Positions 52,747 to 62,799 of a stretch of 64,000 bases of DNA are shown piece after piece (position 1 is the stretch's first letter; each line of letters opens with the position of its first letter). A program made the position numbers and the translations under genes. A model generated the notes under the pieces. It ran no database searches. It was given only the letters and a program-made list of their open reading frames with translations, and was not told the DNA's origin. This DNA is from Shinella curvata. Its GTDB lineage: Bacteria > Pseudomonadota > Alphaproteobacteria > Rhizobiales > Rhizobiaceae. The DNA lies in the NCBI RefSeq assembly GCF_022899935.1, contig NZ_JALJCJ010000006.1:372001-436000 (forward strand), written 5' to 3'.

Positions 52747-53331
52747 TCAGCCTCCGGCTTTGTTTTGCAGGACGCGCAGGCGGCCGTCGAAATCCGCATC
52801 GTCTTCGTCCCCCTGGTCCGCTCCGGCTTCGACCGGCGCGAGAACCATGTCATTGGTGATGTCGGCGAGCGTCAGCACCTGGCCGCCCTCGGCGCGAACG
52901 AAATCCTCGGCGCGCTCCCGGCTGGAAAACGGCACCGCCTCCGGCGCGCCCATGCCACCCGCACGCGCTGAACCGAGGACATAGAAGGCTGTGTCGGCGG
53001 CGATCCAGTTGCCATCGCCGGGCCGGTCCCAGGCCGCACCCGCCTTGCCCATGTCGTTGACATAGACGGCGAGGATCGGCGCGACCTGCTCGGGGCCGCG
53101 CATATAGGCGATGGCGTCGCGCACCTGGCTGAAGAACAGCGGCGCGGCGTTGCCCTCCAGGAAAACCTGCGCCTTCGGCCCGGGATGCTCCAGCAGATTC
53201 ATCTGACAATAGTGGCCGAGAGTTTCGGGCGTCATATCCTGCGGGGCCGTGGCCTGAACCACCTCCTCCTTGCAGCCGGCAAGCAGAGCGAATGCGCCAA
53301 CGAACAGGGCCGAACGAAGCGAGATCCTCAT
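52747..53331 (-). CDS. nosL: NosL, outer-membrane copper chaperone lipoprotein
   Basis: The 194-residue lipoprotein has the lipobox LLAGC with Cys20 and the copper-binding CQMNLLEHPGPKAQVF (Cys-x-Met) region. It delivers copper for the CuZ site of NosZ. The ATG (53329-53331) overlaps the nosY stop as ATGA, which fixes the start although the frame is open to 54189. Odd: the C-terminal tail is strongly acidic (GADQGDEDDADFDG). Confidence 0.93.
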   Translation of the reverse strand: MRISLRSALFVGAFALLAGCKEEVVQATAPQDMTPETLGHYCQMNLLEHPGPKAQVFLEGNAAPLFFSQVRDAIAYMRGPEQVAPILAVYVNDMGKAGAAWDRPGDGNWIAADTAFYVLGSARAGGMGAPEAVPFSSRERAEDFVRAEGGQVLTLADITNDMVLAPVEAGADQGDEDDADFDGRLRVLQNKAGG

Positions 53332-54149
53332 GGCGTCACCTTCCGGAAAGCAGCAACCGCAAGCGCGATGGCAGCAAGCGGCCAGACGAAGAGCGAAGCG
53401 GCCGATTGCCAGAGTGGAATGGCCCCCGCCGCGCTGCCGATACCGCCGGCCGCTGCAACGGCTTGCGCCGCCGAGAGATTGAAGACGCGGAAGGCATCGG
53501 CGGGATTGGCAAGCAGAGCCACGGGCAGCGCCTGCGTGGTGAAGGCACCACCTCCATCCGAGACGATCAGCGCAAGCAGCGCGAGATCGTAGAGCACCAC
53601 CGCCACGAGCCAGAGCGCGATGGCAAAACCAGCCGCCCCGGACGGCCGGCGCGCCAGGGCCGAGAGCGCATAGCCCGCGCCGAGGAAAGTGGCTCCGAGC
53701 AGCACCGAGGACCAGATCAGCCGCCACAAAGATCCCAGCCCCCTGATCGCCTCGGCATCGGACCAGACGGCGACCAGCGCCGCCGCGCCGTAACCGAGCG
53801 TGACTGCGAGGGCGAGAATCACGAGATGGGCGAGCAGCTTGCCGAGCAGGATCTGCAGGCGCGAGACAGGATAGGTGAGCAGCAGCGGCAGCGTGCCGCG
53901 CTCCACCTCCCCCGCCACCGCATCGAAGCTCATCAGGAGCGCCAGAAGCGGCACGAGATAGACGGCGAGCGAGGTGAGCGAGGCGACCGTTACCGAGAGC
54001 CGGTCCACACCGACATCCCCCGTTGGTGCAGCGCCGGCGGCGGCGAGCACCAGCGCGAACAGCACCATCATACCCGTCGCGATGGAGACCCAGCGATTGC
54101 GAAAGGCGATGCGGAATTCCGAGATCGCGGTGGCGAGGATGCGGTTCAT
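53328..54149 (-). CDS. nosY: NosY, ABC-2 type permease of the nos maturation transporter
   Basis: The 273-residue membrane protein has six predicted helices and the ABC-2 motif SFDAVAGEVERGTLPLLLTYPVSRLQ typical of NosY. With NosF and NosD it forms the complex that supplies sulfur and copper for CuZ assembly. Overlapping start and stop codons on both sides (nosF, nosL) indicate translational coupling. Confidence 0.95.
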   Translation of the reverse strand: MNRILATAISEFRIAFRNRWVSIATGMMVLFALVLAAAGAAPTGDVGVDRLSVTVASLTSLAVYLVPLLALLMSFDAVAGEVERGTLPLLLTYPVSRLQILLGKLLAHLVILALAVTLGYGAAALVAVWSDAEAIRGLGSLWRLIWSSVLLGATFLGAGYALSALARRPSGAAGFAIALWLVAVVLYDLALLALIVSDGGGAFTTQALPVALLANPADAFRVFNLSAAQAVAAAGGIGSAAGAIPLWQSAASLFVWPLAAIALAVAAFRKVTP

Positions 54150-55048
54150 TGTCCGTCCCTCCGGCTGAAATGGCTGTAGATGTCCTCAAGGCTCGGCGGG
54201 ATCACATCGAGATCGGCGACATCGCCCCCGAGCGCGGATATGCGGGCCAACAGTGGCAGCTTGTCCGCCTGCGCGCAGGAAAGGCGCAGAAGCCCATCCC
54301 CGCTCGCGACCGCTTCCGGAAAAGCCGCCGCCAGCGATGGCTCACGACCGCAAGCAGGGCGCACGAGAAGCGAGACGGGCAGTGATGCGCGAGCCCGCAG
54401 ATCGGCGAGCGTGCCTTCCGCGACCAGTTCGCCACCAGAAAGAATGAGGATACGATCGGTGCGCGCCTCCACCTCGGTCAGCACGTGGGAGGACAGCAGG
54501 ATCGCGGTTCCCTCGGCGGCGAGGCCATCGAGAAGATCGTAGAAATCGCGCCGCGATACCGGGTCGAGACCCGAGGTGGGCTCGTCCAGCACGAGGAGAC
54601 GCGGGCGGCCGATCAGCGTCTGCGCGAGGCCGACGCGCTGGCGCATGCCCTTGGAATAGGTGCCGATGCGTCGGCGCGCCGCCTTCTCCAGCCCGACACG
54701 GGCAAGAAGCGCCATGGCCTGCTTCGGATTTTCCCCACGCAGAGCAAGATAGTGGCGAAGCTGCTCTTCTCCGGTTAAAGCCGGGTGGAAGGCGGCATTC
54801 TCCGGCAGATAGGCAACGCGCGCGCGCGCCGCCGGCGAACCGGGCGCCATGCCGCAAACCGTGATGTCGCCGCCATCATGGGGGATGAGGCCGAGCACGA
54901 TCTTCATCAGTGTCGATTTGCCCGCACCGTTGTGGCCGAGCAGCGCCGCGCGCCGCCCCGCTTCCAACGTCAGCGAAACGGCCTTCAGCACCTCCACCTC
55001 GCCGAAGCGCTTAGTGAGCCGCGAGATTGTCAGGGTCGGTGTCATCAT
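54146..55048 (-). CDS. nosF: NosF, ATPase of the nos maturation transporter
   Basis: The 300-residue ABC ATPase has Walker A GHNGAGKST, signature YSKGMRQRVGLAQTL and Walker B LLVLDEPTSGLDP. The start is the first of two adjacent ATGs (55043-55048), with AAGGA upstream, and overlaps the 3' end of nosD by 38 bp. It powers NosDY. Confidence 0.95.
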   Translation of the reverse strand: MMTPTLTISRLTKRFGEVEVLKAVSLTLEAGRRAALLGHNGAGKSTLMKIVLGLIPHDGGDITVCGMAPGSPAARARVAYLPENAAFHPALTGEEQLRHYLALRGENPKQAMALLARVGLEKAARRRIGTYSKGMRQRVGLAQTLIGRPRLLVLDEPTSGLDPVSRRDFYDLLDGLAAEGTAILLSSHVLTEVEARTDRILILSGGELVAEGTLADLRARASLPVSLLVRPACGREPSLAAAFPEAVASGDGLLRLSCAQADKLPLLARISALGGDVADLDVIPPSLEDIYSHFSRRDGQ

Positions 55049-56339
55049 GATTTCCTTCGGCCCAGCGACCGGCGGCTTCGGCCTCAAAGCCGAGGATTTC
55101 GGGCGGGACGGATATGGTAAGCGGCCGCATCAGCGGCGCGCTGTCGCGCACGCCGCCGGGCAGCGTTGCGGGGAAGTCCCGCTGGCTCCAGCGCACGAGC
55201 TGCACGGCGGGCGAACCGATGAGCAGGCTTGCCGCCGGCTGCGACCAGAGGATCTGGTCCATCAGATCGTTCGGGCGATAGAAACTGTCGGCGATGCCGT
55301 CGCCGTTGAGGTCGAAGGCGGGGTGATCGGACCAGAAATTGCCCCTGCCCTCATGGCTCCATTCCATGTTGCGCGTGCCGACATATTTCACCTGCTCGCG
55401 GTTGGCGATGAAGGCATTGCCGGTCAGCACGTTCTTCTCGGACCCGGCGGTGAAATGGATGCCGATACCGCAGCCCTCGAAGCGGTTGTTCCAGATCAGG
55501 TTCTTGTGGGCATTGTAGATGAAGAGGCATTTCTTCGTGCCGCCGCGCACCAGATTGCCGGTGACGTCGGCATTGTTGGCATAGTTCAGCATCAGCCCGT
55601 GCTCGCGGTCGCCGAGGCTCAAATTGTCGAGGATCTTCGCCTTGTTGGAGAACATGATGGCGAAGCCGAGATGGTTGCCGATCGAGATATTGCCGGAAAC
55701 CTCGGTGTTGCGGGTGTACATGAAATGCACGGCAAAACGCAGGTCGCGCATGACATTGCCACGGTAGATGCTGTCGGCACTGGCATTGGAGAAGATGCCG
55801 TCACGGCCATAGCGGATGACGTTGTTCTCCAGGAGCGTGCCGGGGCTGTTCCAGACATAGATGCCGTTGCCGCGCTCGTTCATGCGCGGGCTGTCGGTCC
55901 CGATGATCTCGTTTCCGCTGATGGCGGCATCGTGGCCGCCATGCACGTCGATGCCGTGCATGTTTCCGGTGACGAGCAGCTTTTCAACGCGTGCCCGGTC
56001 GGCACCCTCCAGGATTTTCACCCCGGCATCGAGATCCTGGTTGACGCGGCCCGAGCCGGTGACGGTAAAACCCGTCAGGGTCACGTCGGCAGCGGAAATC
56101 GTCATCACGCTGCCCCGCCCCTGCCCGTCCACCACCGCGCCACGAGGGCCGGAAATGGTGAGCGACCGGTCGATGACGACGGGGCCGGCATAGACCCCGT
56201 CGGCAAGAACGAGCACATCGCCGGGTGCAGCCCCGGCGATGGCGGCTGCGAGGCTGCCCGTACCCGGCGCGACGGCACGCTCCCCCGCCGCAAGCGGCGA
56301 AGCGAGTAGTAGGCCGATCAGGAAAACGGACAGCCGCAT
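55011..56339 (-). CDS. nosD: NosD, periplasmic copper-processing beta-helix protein
   Basis: The 442-residue protein has a signal peptide (MRLSVFLIGLLLASPLAAG) and a long right-handed beta-helix region of parallel-repeat strands (NDVIRYGRDGIFSNASADS-like coils, GNISIGNHLGFAIMFSN). NosD takes copper from NosL and works with NosFY in CuZ biogenesis. It starts 3 bp after the nosZ stop. Confidence 0.95.
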   Translation of the reverse strand: MRLSVFLIGLLLASPLAAGERAVAPGTGSLAAAIAGAAPGDVLVLADGVYAGPVVIDRSLTISGPRGAVVDGQGRGSVMTISAADVTLTGFTVTGSGRVNQDLDAGVKILEGADRARVEKLLVTGNMHGIDVHGGHDAAISGNEIIGTDSPRMNERGNGIYVWNSPGTLLENNVIRYGRDGIFSNASADSIYRGNVMRDLRFAVHFMYTRNTEVSGNISIGNHLGFAIMFSNKAKILDNLSLGDREHGLMLNYANNADVTGNLVRGGTKKCLFIYNAHKNLIWNNRFEGCGIGIHFTAGSEKNVLTGNAFIANREQVKYVGTRNMEWSHEGRGNFWSDHPAFDLNGDGIADSFYRPNDLMDQILWSQPAASLLIGSPAVQLVRWSQRDFPATLPGGVRDSAPLMRPLTISVPPEILGFEAEAAGRWAEGNHDDTDPDNLAAH

Positions 56340-56342
56340 CGC

Positions 56343-58271
56343 TCAGGCGCCCTTCGGTTCCACGAACATGCGCCCGCGCATTTCCATGTGCAGCGCATGG
56401 CAAAACCACTGGCAATAGTACCAGTAGACGCCTGCATTGGCCGCGACGAAGGTGACCGAACTCGTCATCTGCGGTCCGACCTCCATGGCGACGCCGTGGT
56501 TGCCCATGGTGAAGCCGTGCGTCAGGTCGTCGATCTCGTCGAGATTGGTGACGATGACCGTAACCTCGTCACCCTCCTTAACCGTGAAGCTTTCCTGGCT
56601 GAAGCTCGGTGCGACCGAGGTCATATAGACGCGCACCTTGTTACCGTCGCGAATGACGGCATCGGTCCACTCGTCGATATTGACGCCGTCCGCCTCGGCC
56701 TGTTTGCGGGTTTCGGCCCAGAGCGGATCCTTGCGGTCCCATACCGACTTGATGTTCGGCAGGATCGACGGGGCGACGGCGATCGCGTCGTGCGGCTCGG
56801 CGAAGTTCGGGCCGTCATGCACCAGCACCATCTTGTCGCCGGAGATGTCGATCAGCTGGTCGTTCTCCGGCTTCAGCGGACCGACATTCAGGAAGCGGTC
56901 CTTGGAGAACTTGCATAGGCATACCAGCCAGTCGTTGGTGGCATCCAGCGTCTCGCCCATCACCGTCTTCAGGTGGCCGGGCTGATACTGAACATCAAGT
57001 TTGTCCTTGATCGGGTTGATCTTCTCACCGGCATAGGCCCGGATGGCCTCGTCGATGTTCCACTTCACCACCTGGCTGTCGAGGAAGAGCGACGTATAGG
57101 CATTGCCGCGACCGTCGAAGGCGGTATGCAGCGGGCCAAGACCGAGTTCCGGTTCCGCCACCACGGCGCTGCGCGGTTCGGCATTGTCGTAGAAGATCGC
57201 GTCGAACTTGGTAACGTCGAGCACCGTGACGGTCGGCGAGAGCTTGCCGGCCACGCACAGGTGCTTCTTGTCCGGTGCCATGTTGCAGCCGTGCGGGTTG
57301 TTGGCGATCGGGATGTAGCGGGTGAAGAGCGACTTGGCATCCTTGCGGCCGTCCACGACCTTCACGCCGTTGATCTCTTCATATTGACCGGCGGCGATCG
57401 CCTTTTCGATCTCGGCGAGATTGAAGACGACGACATGGTCCATCTCCGACTTGGTCATCTCCTCCAGCGACATGCCCATTTCCGAGTTGTAGCAGGTCGA
57501 GAAGGCCCACTTGCCCTCGTAGTCGGCATCGCAATTGTCGAGGTTGCCGGAAACCTTCACCTGCCAGGCGACCTCCCACTTGTCGGCATCGACGGCGGTG
57601 AAGATGTTCACATAGGTCGAGACGTCGGTCATGGTCGAGCCGTCGTTGACCAGCGGCGCTTCGTCCTCGCCGTTGCAGAAGACGTAGTTGGAGCGCGGCC
57701 ATTTCTGCGGGCGCAGGCCGTGGATGCCCTTGGCGTTCGGGATTTCCAGAATGGCGTCGGTCTTCATCACGTCGCAGCGCACGCGCGCCACACGGGTGTT
57801 GGCCTTGTCGTTCATGAAGAGATAGCGGCCGTCATACTTGCCCTCGGTGAAGGACATGTGGACGTGGTGAAGATCGCCGTTGTCGTGGATGTGCTTGCCG
57901 TTCGCGGCGAGCTGCTTCTTGGTCTTCTCCGTCATCGTGCGCTGGTGGATGCGGATCGATTCATTCGTCTGGCCCCAGCCGGTAGCCGAGCAGCGGTTGA
58001 ACACCGGAACCCGCATCAGTTCGCGCATCGAGGGGATGCCGAGAATGCGCATCTCGCCCGACTGTCCGGAGGACCAGAAGCCGTAATAGTCGTCCAGCTT
58101 GCCGGGCGCGACGGAGCCGTCAGCTCCGGCAGCGGCGCGCGCCGGGGTCGCGAGACCCGCAGCCCCCAGGCCAAGGGCCGCCGGCCCCATCGTGCCGGCA
58201 AGAACGGCCGTCCCTGCCGTGGCGCTGAAGAGCGCGCGGCGGCTCAGCCCCTTGTTTTCCTTCGATTCCAT
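56343..58271 (-). CDS. nosZ: Nitrous oxide reductase NosZ (clade I, Tat-exported)
   Basis: The 642-residue enzyme reduces N2O to N2 in the periplasm. It has a long twin-arginine signal (SRRALF at residues 10-15, cut near ARAAAG), the seven-bladed propeller with CuZ histidines (for example [12 protein letters not shown] and [13 protein letters not shown]) and the C-terminal cupredoxin CuA site [12 protein letters not shown] (Cys-x3-Cys-x3-His-x2-Met). AAGGAG precedes the ATG. All motifs look intact, so the enzyme should be functional. Confidence 0.98.
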   Translation of the reverse strand: MESKENKGLSRRALFSATAGTAVLAGTMGPAALGLGAAGLATPARAAAGADGSVAPGKLDDYYGFWSSGQSGEMRILGIPSMRELMRVPVFNRCSATGWGQTNESIRIHQRTMTEKTKKQLAANGKHIHDNGDLHHVHMSFTEGKYDGRYLFMNDKANTRVARVRCDVMKTDAILEIPNAKGIHGLRPQKWPRSNYVFCNGEDEAPLVNDGSTMTDVSTYVNIFTAVDADKWEVAWQVKVSGNLDNCDADYEGKWAFSTCYNSEMGMSLEEMTKSEMDHVVVFNLAEIEKAIAAGQYEEINGVKVVDGRKDAKSLFTRYIPIANNPHGCNMAPDKKHLCVAGKLSPTVTVLDVTKFDAIFYDNAEPRSAVVAEPELGLGPLHTAFDGRGNAYTSLFLDSQVVKWNIDEAIRAYAGEKINPIKDKLDVQYQPGHLKTVMGETLDATNDWLVCLCKFSKDRFLNVGPLKPENDQLIDISGDKMVLVHDGPNFAEPHDAIAVAPSILPNIKSVWDRKDPLWAETRKQAEADGVNIDEWTDAVIRDGNKVRVYMTSVAPSFSQESFTVKEGDEVTVIVTNLDEIDDLTHGFTMGNHGVAMEVGPQMTSSVTFVAANAGVYWYYCQWFCHALHMEMRGRMFVEPKGA

Positions 58272-58285
58272 GATCGACTCCTTCT

Positions 58286-60445
58286 TCAGTTAACTTTTGC
58301 TGCGGGTTGATGGATCGGTGCACCGCCCGGGCTCGCCGCGAGCTTGGCCCGCGACTTCATCTTCTTGATCACGACGGGGCACATTGTTTCGGACTGGTAG
58401 AGAACCTGGCAGTGCAGACAGTTGATGCACTCGTTCGGATTGATCTCGCCGGTCTTGTGGATCGCCTGCACCGGACATTGGATCGCGCAGGTCTGGCAGG
58501 GACTTCCGCATTCGTGATAGCGCTTGAGCCAGTCGAACATGCGGATGCGCGCGGGTATGGCGAGTGCGGCGCCGAGCGGGCAGAGGTAGCGGCAATAGAA
58601 CCGCTCGACGAAGAGCCCGGCGACCAGAAGCGCCACCGCATAGGCCACGAACGGCCAGGCGCGGATGAACTTCAGGATGATCGCGGTCTTGAACGGCTCG
58701 ATCTCGGCCAGGTGCTCGGCCTGCTCGACGCTCATCAGCGACACGCCGAAAAGGCCGAGGAAGATCATGTATTTGACCGGCCAGAGCCGTTCATGCAGCC
58801 CCCAGGGCAAAGTCCATTGCGGGATGCGCAGCTTGCGGGCGATCTGGTTGGTCAGTTCCTGCAGCGCCCCGAAGGGGCAGAGCCAGCCGCAATAGGCGCC
58901 GCGCCCCCAGAAGAGCAGTGCGGCGGCAACGGCAAACCACAGGATGAAGGTCAAGGGATCGAGCAGGAACGCCTGCCAGCTGAAGCCGGTGACCAGGCTG
59001 CCGAACAGCGCCATCAGGTTGACGACCGAAAGCTGCGCATTGGCATACCAGCCAAGGAACACCAGTGTCACCGTCAGGAAGGCGATGCGGAAGATGTAGA
59101 ACCCCTTGGCGTTCTTCACCGCATAGGTCTGGAAGAAGAAGACCCCGGTCAGCACCACCAGCATGGCGCCGAGCACGACGATCTTCAGCTTGGAATCCTG
59201 CCAGATGCGTTTCCAGAGATCGGCCTGTGCGGCCCCCTCGCCACGGTCGGCGACGGCGACAGCCTCCTTCACCGGCGGCACCACGGCGCGGAGATATTTC
59301 TGCGGCAGCTGGTAGCCGAGGTCGAAGGTATGGAAGACCTTCTCGATCGGCCCGACTTCACGCTGCGCCAGAAGCTGGATGCGGAAGGGTTTCGCCGGAT
59401 CGAAACCGAGACCGGCGGGAATGCGGAATAAATCCATCTCGGTAAATTCAGGCGCGCCGGCAAGCGCGATGCCGCCAAGACGGCGATGGTCGCGGTCGCG
59501 GAAGCGCACGGACACGTCATCCTGGATCAGCACGATGCGGTCGAAGATGCCACCGCGCACATAACCCGAGCCCTTGAAGGAATAGAGGCCGCGCGCCATC
59601 ACGGCGATGGCATTCTCGCCGTCTTTCAGCCAAGCCTTGAGATTGGCGTCTTCGGCCGGGCCGAGCAGCGCACCACCGATTGCCGGAACGGAGACCAGTG
59701 CCGCCTGCATGTCGATGAAGGTCGTTTGCGGCGCTTCGGCAATCGCCCGCTCACGCGCCCTTTCGTCGGGGTGTGCGGCGAAGGCAGCATTGACCTGCGC
59801 CACGTCGAGCGATAGCCGGCGCAGCGTCCCGTTGCCCTCAGCCTCGGTCCAGTCCGCTGGCGCTGCAGCAGCGGGATCGATCTCGAAACGCGGGCCGGCC
59901 TTGTCCGCTTCGGGCGTGAGGCCACCGAGACCAAGAGCGCGTGCAACCTTCAGGCCCGAACGGACGATCGAATCGTCGATCACCATTACCGTCACGGTCG
60001 CGCCGGAGATGATGTCGACCTCATGCGCCGTACCGCCCGATTTTGCCTCAGCGACGAGGTCGAGCCCGGCATAGCCGGCCACCAGCGCCTTCACCTTTGC
60101 ATCGGGAATGCCGATGAGCACGATCGGCTCGGAATGCTTGACCAGCCGCACGCCGATGATCTTCGCATCCGTTCCCACCGCCACGAGGGTGTGGATCGGC
60201 TTGCCGGAATAGCCCGTCGTGCCCACGAAATCGGATGTAACGAAGGCCCAGGCAACGGTCTTGCCGGCCTTCAGCACCGGCGCCACTGCGATATCGTCAC
60301 GCACAGCACCAAAACCATCTGCGCCCTGCACGAGATCGGAAGCAGCCGTGGTCGGCAGATAGTCTTGCAGCACCGTACCGGCATTCGCTGAGAAGGCGAG
60401 GCACAGGCTGGCGCAAAAGAAAAAGACAAGGCGGAAGAGTTTCAT
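58286..60445 (-). CDS. nosR: NosR, membrane flavo-iron-sulfur protein for N2O reduction
   Basis: The 719-residue protein has a signal peptide, a periplasmic FMN-binding domain ([21 protein letters not shown], with the Ser-Gly-Ala-Thr FMN-attachment site), about six membrane helices, CP motifs CGWLCPFG and CRYLCPLG, and C-terminal 4Fe-4S clusters ([17 protein letters not shown]). It moves electrons towards NosZ and is required for nos expression or activity. It is the first gene of the operon, 15 bp before nosZ. Confidence 0.96.
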   Translation of the reverse strand: MKLFRLVFFFCASLCLAFSANAGTVLQDYLPTTAASDLVQGADGFGAVRDDIAVAPVLKAGKTVAWAFVTSDFVGTTGYSGKPIHTLVAVGTDAKIIGVRLVKHSEPIVLIGIPDAKVKALVAGYAGLDLVAEAKSGGTAHEVDIISGATVTVMVIDDSIVRSGLKVARALGLGGLTPEADKAGPRFEIDPAAAAPADWTEAEGNGTLRRLSLDVAQVNAAFAAHPDERARERAIAEAPQTTFIDMQAALVSVPAIGGALLGPAEDANLKAWLKDGENAIAVMARGLYSFKGSGYVRGGIFDRIVLIQDDVSVRFRDRDHRRLGGIALAGAPEFTEMDLFRIPAGLGFDPAKPFRIQLLAQREVGPIEKVFHTFDLGYQLPQKYLRAVVPPVKEAVAVADRGEGAAQADLWKRIWQDSKLKIVVLGAMLVVLTGVFFFQTYAVKNAKGFYIFRIAFLTVTLVFLGWYANAQLSVVNLMALFGSLVTGFSWQAFLLDPLTFILWFAVAAALLFWGRGAYCGWLCPFGALQELTNQIARKLRIPQWTLPWGLHERLWPVKYMIFLGLFGVSLMSVEQAEHLAEIEPFKTAIILKFIRAWPFVAYAVALLVAGLFVERFYCRYLCPLGAALAIPARIRMFDWLKRYHECGSPCQTCAIQCPVQAIHKTGEINPNECINCLHCQVLYQSETMCPVVIKKMKSRAKLAASPGGAPIHQPAAKVN

Positions 60446-60503
60446 TCCAGGGCGTTCCCGCAGATCGTTGCAGGAGCATTGGATCTTTCACGCCAAGCGG
60501 TCG

Positions 60504-60517
60504 TTGACTTGCGTCAA
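60504..60517. promoter_or_regulatory. FNR/NnrR-type box upstream of nosR
   Basis: TTGAC-TTGC-GTCAA is a perfect inverted repeat of the FNR/CRP-like form TTGAY-N4-RTCAA, centred 65 bp before the nosR start. A class II position would put transcription start near 60469. It suggests control by low oxygen (FnrN) or nitric oxide (NnrR); which one cannot be told from the site alone. Confidence 0.8.
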
Positions 60518-60692
60518 ACAAGTGGCAACTAGTCAGACCACGTCATTTAATGGTGCAACGCTCGGACACAGATGCTGTGTCATGATGGAATTCCGATTGA
60601 CGACCGGGCCAAAGCGCGTGGCCTGGTGCTCGTGCTGGGCGACAACCGCCCCGGTTGCCCGCCGCTTGTTATCGACGGCTTCGACGGCATGG

Positions 60693-61964
60693 TCACAAGC
60701 TGGTCGATCGGAACGCCTTGGAATTGGCGCCTAACCGCTCGACCACATCGAGCAAGACCCGGGCGCCGGAAATCATATGATGATCGGCCACGAATTCCGC
60801 TTCGTTGTGGCTGATGCCATCCCGGCATGGCACGAAGATCATGGCAGTCGGCGCGACACGATTGACGAAAAGCGCATCGTGAAAAGCACCGGAGACCATT
60901 CGGCGGCTCTTGAGACCCAGCCTTTCGCAGCTATTTTCAATGGCCTCGACGATGGATTGTGCAAATCGTCCGGGCGGCATGTCTACGCGCTGTTTTATTG
61001 CAAGCTCGCAATCCCATCGTGCACTTGCAGCTTCGCATTCGTCACGAACATGCCGCTCGATCACGGCAAGCGTGGCAGCATCCGGATGACGGATGTCGAC
61101 CGTGAAGGTAACGCTGTTCGGAATAACGTTGATGGACCCGGGTTCTGCAGCAATACGACCGACCGTCAGCCTCGCGTCCGGGTCCGTTGGCATGATCGCT
61201 GATTGGAGACTTGCGATCGCCGCCACCGCCGCACTCATGGGGTCTTTGCGAAATTCAAGCGGGGTGGTGCCGGCATGGGCGGCCTTGCCGGAGAAGGTAA
61301 CCTCAAGCCATTTCGTACCCTGTACCGCCGTGACGACCCCGATCGGCACATCCTCCCGCTCGAGTATCGGGCCTTGTTCAATATGCAGTTCCACGAATGC
61401 GGAAATCGCATGACCAATCGGCCGCATTTTTGCTTCAGGCAGCGCAGCGAGCGTCGTGGCCAGTTCTTCGGCCAGCACAGGGCCGTCCGTTGCATGAATT
61501 GATTGCCATTCTGCCAAGGCTCCCGCCCCCGCGAAGGCCATGGAGCCCATGCACCCTGGCGCATAGCGGCTGCCTTCTTCGTTGGTAAAGGCGACAACTT
61601 CAACGGCGTGATCGGTCTCGACGCCGGCGTCGGCGAGCGCTTCGAGTGCCTCGAAGGCACTGAGCGTTCCGAGCGCACCGTCGAAGCGACCGCCGTTCGG
61701 CTGGCTGTCGAGATGGCTGCCAATGAGGAGCGGCGGCAGGGAGGCATCGCGCCCTTCCCGGCGAATGAACAGATTGGCGATTTCATCCTGGAAGACGGAG
61801 AAGCCGCGCGCCAGCGCACGCTCGGCAAGCAGCCGACGGGCCACGCGGTCTTCGACGCCCAGGGCCTGCCGGTTAACGCCACCGGCCGGCGTTGCACCGA
61901 TCGCCGCAAAATCGGCGACGGACGCAAGAAGGCGCGCGGCGTTGACCTCCGGCTTCATATTCAT
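60693..61964 (-). CDS. M20-family amidohydrolase (hydantoinase/carbamoylase, allantoate deiminase group)
   Basis: The 423-residue zinc enzyme has GSHLDSQPNGGRFDGALGTL and FTNEEGSRYAPGCMGS, the metal-binding motifs of N-carbamoyl-amino-acid hydrolases and allantoate amidohydrolases. The start overlaps the btpA-like stop. It would hydrolyse an amide/ureido bond in the cytoplasm. As the last gene of an operon with a sugar kinase and BtpA-like protein, the substrate might be a ureido or nucleoside breakdown product, but that is inference. Confidence 0.9.
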   Translation of the reverse strand: MNMKPEVNAARLLASVADFAAIGATPAGGVNRQALGVEDRVARRLLAERALARGFSVFQDEIANLFIRREGRDASLPPLLIGSHLDSQPNGGRFDGALGTLSAFEALEALADAGVETDHAVEVVAFTNEEGSRYAPGCMGSMAFAGAGALAEWQSIHATDGPVLAEELATTLAALPEAKMRPIGHAISAFVELHIEQGPILEREDVPIGVVTAVQGTKWLEVTFSGKAAHAGTTPLEFRKDPMSAAVAAIASLQSAIMPTDPDARLTVGRIAAEPGSINVIPNSVTFTVDIRHPDAATLAVIERHVRDECEAASARWDCELAIKQRVDMPPGRFAQSIVEAIENSCERLGLKSRRMVSGAFHDALFVNRVAPTAMIFVPCRDGISHNEAEFVADHHMISGARVLLDVVERLGANSKAFRSTSL

Positions 61965-62794
61965 CGGCCAAGGCCTGCGATGAAACGCTTGACCCGGTCG
62001 AGCTCAACCGCATTCCACCAGACGCCATCATATTTGAGAGCGCTTGCGATGATCACGCCGTCGGCGACGGACAGGATATCGTTGGCATTGTCGTGCGTGA
62101 CGCCGCTGCCCACCAGCGTCGGCAGCGATGCAGCCTCCTTGATCATCCTGATATAACCGAGATCGGCCGCATGGCCGGTGCGCTGGCCGGTGGCGATGAC
62201 GACATCGGCATCGAAGAATACGAGGTCCTTGACCTGCTCCTCGACCGGCCGATCCGCGACGATGGCATGCGCCCCATGCTTGACGTGGGCATCGGCAAAG
62301 ATGCGGATGCCACGGGCGCGGAGATGGGCGCGGTAGCGCATCGCCCTTGCCGATTCTCCCTCAACGAAACCCTCGTTGGCGATATAGGCATTGGCCCATT
62401 GGTTGACGCGAATGAAGGATGCCGACGAGGCAGACGCGATAGCCAACGCCGGGATCGCCGCATTGGCGAGCACGTTGATGCCGATCGGGCGACCGAGCTC
62501 GCGGCGGATACGGTCCGCGATAACGGCCATGTGCGCCGATGTCTCGTGACCGATATCATCGGGCTTGGCAAAGGGCACATCGCCGTGGTTTTCGACGATG
62601 ACGGCATCGCAGCCGCCCGTGAGATAGGCGCGCGCATCAGACAGACCACGCTCATAGATCGCCTCGACGCCTTCGTCGTCATAACGCGGCGCGCCGGGCA
62701 GCGGCATCAGGTGCACCACGCCGATCACCGGTTTGTCGCGCCCGAAAAGCGTCCTCAGCGTATCCTTGTCCTGCCGTCCGATTGGGTTGCTCAT
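61961..62794 (-). CDS. BtpA/SgcQ family protein
   Basis: The 277-residue TIM-barrel-like protein shows the family phrases VIGVVHLMPLPGAPRYD, CDAVIVENHGDVPF, IGINVLANAAIPALAIA and LVGSGVTHDNANDIL. BtpA is known from photosystem I stability in cyanobacteria and SgcQ from an enterobacterial sugar operon; the enzyme activity is not settled. I use the ATG at 62792-62794; an in-frame GTG at 62801-62803 overlapping the kinase stop is equally possible. Confidence 0.88.
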   Translation of the reverse strand: MSNPIGRQDKDTLRTLFGRDKPVIGVVHLMPLPGAPRYDDEGVEAIYERGLSDARAYLTGGCDAVIVENHGDVPFAKPDDIGHETSAHMAVIADRIRRELGRPIGINVLANAAIPALAIASASSASFIRVNQWANAYIANEGFVEGESARAMRYRAHLRARGIRIFADAHVKHGAHAIVADRPVEEQVKDLVFFDADVVIATGQRTGHAADLGYIRMIKEAASLPTLVGSGVTHDNANDILSVADGVIIASALKYDGVWWNAVELDRVKRFIAGLGR

Positions 62795-62799
62795 GGCGA

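Noticed and set aside
52747-54189. 480-residue version of NosL
   Set aside because: The extra N-terminal part is nosY read in another frame; the true start overlaps the nosY stop and gives a lipoprotein signal.
60572-60814. 80-residue plus-strand frame between the M20 hydrolase and nosR
   Set aside because: It overlaps the 3' end of the hydrolase gene in antisense and has no recognisable fold.
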